Of a stretch of DNA of 6,937 nt, positions 1-5,474 are shown piece by piece (the stretch's first letter is position 1; the number at the start of each line of letters is the position of its first letter). Made by a program: the position numbers and the translations under genes. Source of the stretch: Pseudomonadota bacterium (GTDB lineage: Bacteria; Pseudomonadota; Gammaproteobacteria; Burkholderiales; Methylophilaceae). A model generated the notes under the pieces. It made no database searches and was not told the DNA's origin. It worked only from the letters and a program-made list of their open reading frames with translations. The stretch spans positions 1-6,937 of the forward strand of contig JAEWTK010000072.1 of assembly GCA_023459535.1 (NCBI GenBank), given 5' to 3'.

Positions 1-5
1 ACCTT

Positions 6-11
6 GAGGAG
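6..11 (+). promoter_or_regulatory. Ribosome binding site of the SoxYZ-like gene
   Basis: GAGGAG sits six bases before the ATG at 18, a near-ideal Shine-Dalgarno sequence and spacing that fixes this start. Only 17 bases precede the gene, so no promoter can be judged. A TGA at 5-7 could be the stop of an upstream gene of the same operon, but its frame cannot be tested here. Confidence 0.8.
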
Positions 12-17
12 AACACC

Positions 18-821
18 ATGTTTCAATCTCTATCGAAAACAAGTTATCTGGCGTTGGCCGGCTTGATGTTGTCCTTTAGCAGCAACGCGCTGGCCGAAGC
101 CGACCCTAAGATCTGGCCCGTGATCAAGGAGGCGTTCTTCGCCGATCGAAAGATTGAGGAAGCCGACTTCATTCAGCTGACTGCTCCCAAACGGGCAGAA
201 AGTGGCGCACAGGTGCCATTCAGTATTGCCCTCGATCAGGACAAGGGCCATGCCAAGGCCATCAAGAAAATCTATGTCATCGTGGACGCCAACCCGATAC
301 AACTGGCCGCCACCTACAATCTGACCGAGGAGTTGGGCAAGTTCAATCTCTCCACACGCATACGTCTGGAAACTGACTCTTTCGTACGCGCAATAGGCGA
401 GACTGCCGATGGCAAACTTTACATGGCGGCCGTTCCGATCCGTGCGGCTGGCGGTTGCGGCGGCATCATTGATGCGGATGAAACCGCAGTGCGTGCATCG
501 GCAGGCAAAATCAAGATGAACGTGGAATCACCGGTCAAGTTCGGCGCCTCGACACCCGCCACCTTCATCATCAAACACCCGATGAGAACCGGTTTGCAGC
601 GCGATCTGGTTTCACAGGGCTTTCTGCCTGCCTTCTTCATTAACAAGGCCACCTTCACCTACAATGACAAGCCGGTTTTTGATGTCGACCTGAATGTTGG
701 CACCAGCGAGGATCCGTATCTGAAATTTGATTTTGTTCCGAAAGAACCAGGTATCCTGAAGGTCAAGGCAACCGACAATGAAGGCAAGTCCTTCACCCAT
801 GAGATCGACGTCAAGAGCTAA
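18..821 (+). CDS. Quinoprotein dehydrogenase-associated SoxYZ-like carrier protein (SoxY-SoxZ fusion)
   Basis: This is a 267-residue periplasmic carrier in which a SoxY-like and a SoxZ-like domain are fused in one chain. Residues 1-26 form a Sec signal peptide (Lys7, hydrophobic core about 10-21, cleavage after Ala-Leu-Ala at 26). The SoxY part runs from about 27 to 150 and ends in the swinging-arm motif GGCGG at 145-149, with Cys147 as the carrier thiol. The SoxZ part spans about 160-267 and shows HPMRTG and a C-terminal beta-rich segment. In thiosulfate oxidation SoxY carries sulfur intermediates on this Cys and SoxZ is its partner. Fused forms of about this length are known as a family found beside PQQ-dependent dehydrogenases and zinc metallohydrolases. 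The hydrolase at 1666-2580 supports that assignment over a true Sox pathway, since no other sox gene is visible. The cargo is unknown. The gene ends at a strong terminator. Confidence 0.9.
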   Translation: MFQSLSKTSYLALAGLMLSFSSNALAEADPKIWPVIKEAFFADRKIEEADFIQLTAPKRAESGAQVPFSIALDQDKGHAKAIKKIYVIVDANPIQLAATYNLTEELGKFNLSTRIRLETDSFVRAIGETADGKLYMAAVPIRAAGGCGGIIDADETAVRASAGKIKMNVESPVKFGASTPATFIIKHPMRTGLQRDLVSQGFLPAFFINKATFTYNDKPVFDVDLNVGTSEDPYLKFDFVPKEPGILKVKATDNEGKSFTHEIDVKS

Positions 822-825
822 AAAC

Positions 826-852
826 AAAGGGGCATCAAGCCCCTTTATTTTT
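826..852. terminator. Bidirectional Rho-independent terminator between convergent genes
   Basis: An eight-base perfect stem (AAAGGGGC at 826-833, GCCCCTTT at 839-846) encloses a five-base ATCAA loop and is followed by ATTTTT at 847-852. On the other strand the stem is followed by GTTTT (complement of 821-825). It begins five bases after the SoxYZ-like stop and lies 24 bases beyond the end of the opposing cytochrome gene, so it can serve both transcripts. Confidence 0.9.
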
Positions 853-875
853 CAACCCGCTCTAGTTAAAACAGC

Positions 876-1475
876 TTAATGCAGAGACATGCGTTTCAGC
901 GTTTCATCCTTGTTGATGAATTTATGTTTCAGTGCACCAGCGATATGCAACAGGATGAGTAACGCAAATGCCAAGCCCACCCATTCGTGCACGACCAGAA
1001 AGACTTCACGCACGGCTTTGTTATCCAGCCCGGGCAAAAAAGCAAGACCGAACCATTTAACGCCGTATTTGCTATACAGCGCCATCAGCAATCCACTGAC
1101 CGGCATGGCAATCATCAGCACATAAAGCAGCAGATGTGCAGTCTCGGCCAGCTTCTTCTCCCAGGCCTTGAGTGAACTGAGCAATGCCGGAGGTTGATGG
1201 GTCAGGCGCCAGTACAGACGGAAGGCAATCAGCGCCAACAAGGTAATGCCTATGGATTTGTGCAAATTGAAATAAAAGGTTCTTGGTGTCACTTCCTCGG
1301 CCAGCTGCCAAGTGTAGATACCAAGATTGAACAGATCATAGGCACTCGATTTTGCACCTTCCCGCGGCAGATCCGTCATGAACCAGCCCAGCGCCAACAT
1401 GAAAAGAATGCCGATGGCGATCAGCCAGTGCAGAATGACAGCGGTTTTGGTGTATCGAGTAATGGAATTATTCAT
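876..1475 (-). CDS. Cytochrome b561 family membrane protein
   Basis: This 199-residue inner-membrane di-heme b-type cytochrome probably exchanges electrons between the quinone pool and a partner; E. coli CybB of this family oxidises superoxide to reduce ubiquinone. Four hydrophobic helices are visible at about 13-33, 72-90, 113-133 and 160-180. Candidate heme-ligand histidines lie at His16 (helix 1, ILHWL), His72 (NLHKSIG), His114 (TAHLLLY), His163 (VVHEWVG) and His177 (LLHIAG). MPVSG at 124-128 matches the usual helix 3 motif. The loop between helices 1 and 2 (about 34-70) is rather long. The ATG is preceded on the minus strand by AGGA with six bases of spacing, which supports the start. It converges on the SoxYZ-like gene and diverges from the zinc hydrolase gene, so it may belong to the same functional group under separate transcription. 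The physiological partner cannot be read from the sequence. Confidence 0.92.
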   Translation of the reverse strand: MNNSITRYTKTAVILHWLIAIGILFMLALGWFMTDLPREGAKSSAYDLFNLGIYTWQLAEEVTPRTFYFNLHKSIGITLLALIAFRLYWRLTHQPPALLSSLKAWEKKLAETAHLLLYVLMIAMPVSGLLMALYSKYGVKWFGLAFLPGLDNKAVREVFLVVHEWVGLAFALLILLHIAGALKHKFINKDETLKRMSLH

Positions 1476-1665
1476 TGTTTTTCCTGACTAATTGTTAATC
1501 GGGGCCAGTAGCGGCCCGCTTCAAATGTATATCTTTTTTGATTGTTCCGAATGAACCTGTATTGTAACGTTATCGACGCCGATATCTCATGCAAGTTCCA
1601 CGCTACCAGGAAAGAGTGCGGTAATCTTTCATGAAAAATTTGATACCTACAAAGGAATAATTCAT
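1476..1665. other. Divergent intergenic region between cytochrome b561 and zinc hydrolase genes
   Basis: This 190-base non-coding stretch must hold the 5' regions of both divergent genes. It contains the cytochrome gene's ribosome site (AGGA on the minus strand, 1482-1485) and a dyad GGGCC / GGCCC with six-base spacer at 1502-1517 in the cytochrome leader. It also holds a perfect palindrome TAACGTTA at 1565-1572 and a small overlapping dyad TATCG / CGATA at 1571-1584. AAAGGA at 1651-1656 is the hydrolase ribosome site. I found no convincing sigma-70 promoter for the minus strand. The dyads are operator candidates only. Confidence 0.55.
1538..1565 (+). promoter_or_regulatory. Candidate sigma-70 promoter for the zinc hydrolase gene
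   Basis: TTGATT at 1538-1543 (four of six matches to TTGACA) and TATTGT at 1560-1565 (four of six matches to TATAAT) are 16 bases apart, about 100 bases before the ATG at 1666. The palindrome TAACGTTA overlaps the presumed start region, as an operator might. The match is modest and made by eye. Confidence 0.25.
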
Positions 1666-2580
1666 ATGCTGCAAATTGTTGCCGCAGTATTCGGACTGCT
1701 CATCTTCACCACACAACTCCAGGCCCAACCACTGAAACTGGAAAAAGTGGCGGATGGTATCTATGTGCATCACGGCCTGCACGAAGATCTGGCGGAAGGC
1801 TACCACGGCGATATCTGCAACATCGGTTTCATTATCGGCAGCAAGGGTATCGCCGTCATCGACAGCGGTGGCACATTCAAGGTCGGCCAACGCTTTCGCG
1901 AAGCCATTCGCGAAATCAGCGATCTTCCGGTACTGTATGTGATCAACACCCATGTACATCCCGACCATATCTATGGCAACGCTGCCTTTCTTGAAGACAA
2001 ACCGCAATTCGTCGGCCATCACAAACTGGCTGGCGCGATGGATTCGCGCAAGGATGCCTACAGCCGCATGCATCAGGAGTGGATGGGGGAAGCTTTTGCC
2101 GGCAGCGAGATGGTCAAACCCACTCTCGCCGTGACAGATGCCACCACGCTGGACTTGGGAGATCGCCAACTCACACTGCAAGCCCACCCTGTCGCCCACA
2201 CCAGCACCGACCTGACCGTGGTCGATAGCAAAACCAGCACGCTCTGGTCCGGCGACCTGCTTTTTGTTGAACGCACCCCCTCGATTGATGGCGACCTCAA
2301 AGGCTGGATAGCAGTCACAGAAAATCTGGGCAAACTGAGTGTCAATCAGACGGTTCCCGGTCACGGCCCCGTCGTCACAAACCTGAAAGCCGCACTAGAC
2401 GACCAGCAGCGCTATCTGACCGTACTGCTCAGCGACATACGCAACAGCATCAGCAAGGGCGAAATGATGGAAAGCGCCATGAATACCGCCGCAGCCTCTG
2501 AAAAAGATAAATGGGTACTGTTTGATATCGTCAACCGTCGCAATGTGAACAATACCTATCCCGGACTTGAGTGGGAGTAA
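1666..2580 (+). CDS. MBL-fold zinc metallohydrolase, quinoprotein relay system type (SoxH-related)
   Basis: This 304-residue protein has the metallo-beta-lactamase fold. The metal-binding signature HVHPDH gives His96, His98, Asp100 and His101. Further ligands are His178 (VAHTSTD), Asp197 (SGDLLF) and His233 (PGHGP), so the full two-zinc set is present. The N-terminus is hydrophobic with a possible cleavage after Ala20 (LQA), suggesting export to the periplasm, but residues 1-20 contain no Lys or Arg, which is atypical for a signal peptide. AAAGGA nine bases before the ATG supports the start, and no upstream in-frame start was found. SoxH-related hydrolases of this kind occur with fused SoxYZ carriers in quinoprotein dehydrogenase clusters, which matches the gene at 18-821. 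It may hydrolyse a thioester or similar adduct on the carrier; that reaction is inference. A generic glyoxalase II-like hydrolase is the alternative. Confidence 0.88.
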   Translation: MLQIVAAVFGLLIFTTQLQAQPLKLEKVADGIYVHHGLHEDLAEGYHGDICNIGFIIGSKGIAVIDSGGTFKVGQRFREAIREISDLPVLYVINTHVHPDHIYGNAAFLEDKPQFVGHHKLAGAMDSRKDAYSRMHQEWMGEAFAGSEMVKPTLAVTDATTLDLGDRQLTLQAHPVAHTSTDLTVVDSKTSTLWSGDLLFVERTPSIDGDLKGWIAVTENLGKLSVNQTVPGHGPVVTNLKAALDDQQRYLTVLLSDIRNSISKGEMMESAMNTAAASEKDKWVLFDIVNRRNVNNTYPGLEWE

Positions 2581-2601
2581 AGCGGATTCGTTTATTCTGG
2601 G

Positions 2602-2630
2602 TTAGGCCTGCAGAATCAATAATGTATAAT
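2602..2630 (+). promoter_or_regulatory. Candidate promoter for the tonB-histidine kinase unit
   Basis: A perfect TATAAT lies at 2625-2630, about 50 bases before the GTG start at 2681. The hexamer 17 bases upstream, TTAGGC at 2602-2607, is a poor -35 match, so an activator may be needed. An imperfect inverted repeat ATTCTG / CAGAAT (2594-2599 and 2611-2616) surrounds the -35 region and could be an operator or the remains of a weak terminator for the preceding gene. Confidence 0.45.
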
Positions 2631-2680
2631 CGCAGGCTTTGACTGTTGCGCTGCAATAATTTGACGATCGCCGACTTCCT

Positions 2681-3292
2681 GTGAACACTGCCGCCATCTC
2701 TTATCGTTCCTATCAGCCCGTGCATGCAGCGCCAAGTCAGACTTTGGCATGGGCAGTGGTCATTTCCGTCGTTCTGCATCTGTCTGCCGCGCTCTATCTG
2801 CCCAACTTCCAGACCGACACCACCGAACCGCCACTCGAAGTACTGAACATCCAGATAGAAGCGCCCAAGGCACCGGAACCAGTTGAAAGCCCGGCAATCG
2901 AACCCCCACCTCTGCCGGCACCACCTAAACCCAAAGTGGTTCCAAAGATCGAGCCCAAGGTTGTACCAGTGAAAAAACCCACACCGGTCGAAACCTTCGA
3001 GCCCACAACCTCGGCACCTGAGGTTGTAGATGAGCCCGTATCGGCACCGGTGATGTCCGTCGCACCGGCAGCCGATGCCACGCCTGTATTTACAGCGCCA
3101 CCACCGCCCCCTCCACCACCGCCAGGCCCAAGTCAGGCCGACCTTGATGCGGCACGTCGAGGCTATGCTGAGAGACTGGCGCGTGCCATCGCACAACACA
3201 AAAAATACCCAAGGGTTGCACAGATGCGCGGCTCGCAGGGCGAGGTGCTGGTCGACCTGAAGTTGAACGTCAGCGGGGCTGTGCTGGAATGA
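2681..3292 (+). CDS. Energy transducer TonB, truncated by an in-frame TGA
   Basis: TonB couples the inner-membrane proton-motive force, through ExbB-ExbD, to outer-membrane receptors. The open frame gives 203 residues. A membrane anchor spans about 22-40 and contains the Ser-x3-His signature (Ser29, His33) used to contact ExbB. A long Pro/Lys/Glu-rich periplasmic spacer (about 49-150) ends in nine consecutive prolines at 140-148. The C-terminal TonB domain begins near 155 and has the conserved Tyr-Pro (176-177) and GxV strand motif (GEVLVDLKL). The TGA at 3290-3292 falls in the middle of this domain, after VSGAVLE, where the family normally continues into an RIxRSSG segment. That segment is present in the same frame after the stop. 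GTG at 2681 is the first possible start after the TAA at 2657 and has a weak ribosome site. exbB and exbD are not in the window. The product as read would probably not bind receptors. Confidence 0.8.
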   Translation: MNTAAISYRSYQPVHAAPSQTLAWAVVISVVLHLSAALYLPNFQTDTTEPPLEVLNIQIEAPKAPEPVESPAIEPPPLPAPPKPKVVPKIEPKVVPVKKPTPVETFEPTTSAPEVVDEPVSAPVMSVAPAADATPVFTAPPPPPPPPPGPSQADLDAARRGYAERLARAIAQHKKYPRVAQMRGSQGEVLVDLKLNVSGAVLE

Positions 3293-3439
3293 AGAATTGA
3301 ACGCTCCAGTGGCTATGAAATTCTGGATAAACAGGCGCTGGAGATGGTCAGCAAGGCAGCGCCATTTCCACCACCTCCTGAAATCCTGAAAAGCAGCATC
3401 TTCAATATCCAGGTTCCGGTTTCATTCAAGCTGGAATAG
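3293..3439 (+). pseudogene. In-frame 3' remainder of the interrupted tonB gene
   Basis: Directly after the TGA the same frame continues for 48 codons to TAG at 3437-3439. It encodes RIERSSGYEILDKQALEM and then a PFPPPP loop and a closing strand ending VPVSFKLE. These are the second helix and last strands of a TonB C-terminal domain, so the gene would be 252 residues with one sense codon in place of TGA. No insertion, deletion or frame change is needed. There is no credible independent start: the only internal ATG would give 31 residues without a ribosome site. One C-to-T change from CGA (Arg) would be the simplest origin, but other single changes also produce TGA. Confidence 0.75.
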
Positions 3440-3445
3440 CATTCA

Positions 3446-4927
3446 ATGCCCAAGCCCAGATCACTGAAAGAACTACTGCTCATTCATGAGCTGGCCTTTA
3501 TCCTGCTGGTGATACTTGCCGGCGCAGCAGGCAGCATCGGCATTCACTTGTGGGATGAATCATCCCGCGAGTCCCAGCGCATCAATCAGCTCGTCCAGGA
3601 GATCCAACAAACGCGTGGCGATCTTTACCGCCAGATGAAGGAATTGTTCGATGCCTATTTCCTGAACGACACCGAAGCCGAGAACGAGTACAACGCCTAC
3701 ACCGCTTCAATAGAACAGCACTTTGCCACACTGCGTGAACTGGCCGAGGGCGAAGAGGAATTGACCGCCATCAAGGAACTACATGCCAGCTACGAGGATT
3801 TTTTGGTCAAGACACGCCCGATCTTCGACCGGCAACTGGTGTTTTCCAGCAGCGCCCTCGAGAAGAAACTAAACACCGATCTGGAATCGGATATTTTCGA
3901 ACGCTACGAGTCCATCTCAGCACGCACAGAAGGCCTGCTCATCCTCAAACAGAAGGAGCTGCAGCAGAGGCTGACCGAGTCCAAACGCACTTCAACCGCG
4001 CTACTGATCATCCCCATCCTGCTGGCATCATTATTACTGCTGTTCTCACGCTTCTTTCTCAAACGCGCAATTGTCAAACCGATTGCCGGACTCGTCACAG
4101 CGACCACACAGATCAGCGCCGGCAAGCTGACGCACAAGGCGCCTGAAAGCGGTGCGGAAGAACTGGTGACCCTGTCTGCGGCCATCAACCATATGGCCGA
4201 TGAACTAGCCATCAGCCAGGAAGCGCTGGTACGTACCGAGAAACAGGCGGCACAAGGCCTGCTGGTTCCCATGCTGGCACACAATATCCGCAATCCGCTA
4301 GCCAGCATCCGCGCTACGGCACAAGTGGCCGACAGCAACGAACTGGATGCAGACACTCGGGAATCCCTGCACGACATCATCAGCACGGTAGACCGACTGG
4401 AACGCTGGACCGGCGCATTGCTGGCCTACCTTCACCCTTTGCGGCCACAACCCAGTCAGGCCAGGCTCAGCCAGATCATTCAAGGTTCGCTGGTTCCGCT
4501 ACAACAGAAACTGCGCGAAAAATCCATAGAGCTCGTGTTGCCGAACCTGGATAAAAAAGACGACCACATTCATACTGACGAGCACCTGCTCGAACAGGCG
4601 CTCTACAATCTGTTGCTGAACGCCATCGACGCTGCTCCGAACAACAGCAAACTGGAGATCGCAACCAGAATTAGTCCTGACCATTTGAAAGTCACGATAG
4701 CCGACCAGGGGCCGGGCATGCCGTTCTCGCCAGAACCTACCAGACTCAGCCCCGGACCGACCACCAAGCGCTTCGGTACCGGTCTCGGCATTCCATTCGT
4801 ATTCAAGGTCTGTGACGCGCTTTCAACTAAAATCACATACAGTGACCGCCCCGAGGGAGGCACACTGGTCGAGCTGATATTGCCTCGCCGGATAAAATCT
4901 GCCGATATCGAAGAAAATAATCTTTAA
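3446..4927 (+). CDS. Transmembrane sensor histidine kinase with HAMP domain
   Basis: This 493-residue two-component sensor has a first membrane helix at about 12-33 and a largely helical periplasmic region at 35-180, rich in Glu, Gln and Leu, resembling a four-helix-bundle sensor. A second helix at about 183-205 and a HAMP linker at about 206-256 follow. The dimerisation domain has phosphoacceptor His279 in LAHNIRNPLASIR. The ATPase domain shows the N box with Asn388 and Asn392 (NLLLNAIDA), the G1 box DQGPGM at 420-425 and the G2 box GTGLGI at 444-449, so it should be active. The ATG is six bases after the tonB frame's TAG, with GGA about ten bases upstream overlapping that stop, indicating co-transcription with tonB. 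No response regulator is in the window; the next gene is a peroxiredoxin. The NtrB/NtrY-like H box would suit a sigma-54-type partner elsewhere, but that is a guess. The signal is unknown. Confidence 0.93.
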   Translation: MPKPRSLKELLLIHELAFILLVILAGAAGSIGIHLWDESSRESQRINQLVQEIQQTRGDLYRQMKELFDAYFLNDTEAENEYNAYTASIEQHFATLRELAEGEEELTAIKELHASYEDFLVKTRPIFDRQLVFSSSALEKKLNTDLESDIFERYESISARTEGLLILKQKELQQRLTESKRTSTALLIIPILLASLLLLFSRFFLKRAIVKPIAGLVTATTQISAGKLTHKAPESGAEELVTLSAAINHMADELAISQEALVRTEKQAAQGLLVPMLAHNIRNPLASIRATAQVADSNELDADTRESLHDIISTVDRLERWTGALLAYLHPLRPQPSQARLSQIIQGSLVPLQQKLREKSIELVLPNLDKKDDHIHTDEHLLEQALYNLLLNAIDAAPNNSKLEIATRISPDHLKVTIADQGPGMPFSPEPTRLSPGPTTKRFGTGLGIPFVFKVCDALSTKITYSDRPEGGTLVELILPRRIKSADIEENNL

Positions 4928-4944
4928 AATCCACTCCGCGACGC

Positions 4945-4973
4945 TTGCCTAATGCGCATTTTTTAACAACAAT
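4945..4973 (+). promoter_or_regulatory. Candidate sigma-70 promoter for the peroxiredoxin-phoH unit
   Basis: TTGCCT at 4945-4950 and AACAAT at 4968-4973, spaced by 17 bases, each match four of six consensus positions. They lie in the 73-base gap after the histidine kinase gene and before the ATG at 5001. This gap would otherwise offer no start point for the downstream pair, but read-through from the kinase gene is also possible because no clear terminator is seen. Confidence 0.3.
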
Positions 4974-5000
4974 GGAGATGCAAACAACGCGATTGAGATT

Positions 5001-5456
5001 ATGCTAAACCAACAAGTTCCAGACTTCGAATTACCCTCCACTGGTAACAGGACGTTCAAACTTTCAGAGCATCTCGGCAAGATACTGGTTATCTACTTTT
5101 ACCCAAAAGACTCCACCCCCGGTTGTACTTCACAAGGTCAGCAGTTCAGAGACGCCTACGCCGATTTTCAGGCAGCAGGTTCCGAGATCTACGGCATCTC
5201 CCGCGACAACCTGAAATCCCATGAGAACTTCAAGACCAAGTTCTCCTTTCCTTTCGACCTGCTCTCGGATACCGAAGAAACCGCCTGCAATCTTTTCGAT
5301 GTCATCAAGATGAGAAACATGTACGGCAAGCAGGTACGCGGTATTGAACGCAGTACTTTCGTCATCGATCGCAACGGCGTCCTGGCAAACGAATGGCGCA
5401 AGGTAAAAGTCGATGGTCACGCCAATGAAGTGCTTCACTATATCCAATCACTCTAA
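5001..5456 (+). CDS. bcp: Peroxiredoxin, Bcp/PrxQ family
   Basis: This 151-residue cytosolic thiol peroxidase reduces hydrogen peroxide and organic hydroperoxides. The catalytic motif FYPKDSTPGCT places the peroxidatic Cys at Cys42, with Thr39 and Pro40 of the PxxxTxxC signature. Arg117 in GIERSTFVID fits the conserved active-site arginine. Length and thioredoxin-like fold order match Bcp. The usual resolving Cys five residues after the peroxidatic one is replaced by Gln47; the only other Cys is Cys96 in ETACNLFDV, so the enzyme is either one-Cys or uses Cys96. The segment MYGKQVRGIERSTFVID is typical of the proteobacterial subgroup. The start has only a weak GAG-containing ribosome site (about 4994-4997). 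The phoH gene begins 18 bases after the stop, implying one transcript. Confidence 0.93.
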   Translation: MLNQQVPDFELPSTGNRTFKLSEHLGKILVIYFYPKDSTPGCTSQGQQFRDAYADFQAAGSEIYGISRDNLKSHENFKTKFSFPFDLLSDTEETACNLFDVIKMRNMYGKQVRGIERSTFVIDRNGVLANEWRKVKVDGHANEVLHYIQSL

Positions 5457-5474
5457 TCAGGAAATTCAGACAAC

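Noticed and set aside
1603..2364. Long minus-strand open frame of 253 codons antisense to the zinc hydrolase gene
   Set aside because: It lies almost wholly within the well-supported hydrolase frame, shows no recognisable domain and has low-quality composition typical of a mirror frame.
2615..2632. Possible Fur box over the tonB -10 region (AT-rich, AATAATGTATAAT)
   Set aside because: Only about half of the positions match the 7-1-7 Fur consensus, no better than expected for an AT-rich promoter.
3098..3124. Run of nine proline codons in tonB as a repeat or slippage site
   Set aside because: The codons are mixed (CCA, CCG, CCC, CCT) and proline runs are normal in TonB spacers; the frame is intact through it.
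2531..3199. Minus-strand open frame of 222 codons opposite tonB, rich in Trp, Arg, Cys and Gly
   Set aside because: Its odd composition is the antisense of the proline-rich TonB spacer; the plus-strand protein has clear family motifs.
3290..3330. Selenocysteine insertion or TGA reassignment at the tonB stop
   Set aside because: TonB has no conserved Cys at this position, no convincing SECIS-like hairpin follows, and no other gene in the window contains an in-frame TGA.
4951..4964. Terminator after the histidine kinase gene (AATGCGCATT followed by Ts)
   Set aside because: The 10-base palindrome has no loop to form a hairpin without losing most pairs, so it would be a very weak terminator.
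4978..5007. Nine-codon leader frame (MQTTRLRLC) overlapping the peroxiredoxin start
   Set aside because: The GGAG is only one base from its ATG or overlaps it, there is no codon run suggestive of attenuation, and such short frames arise by chance.
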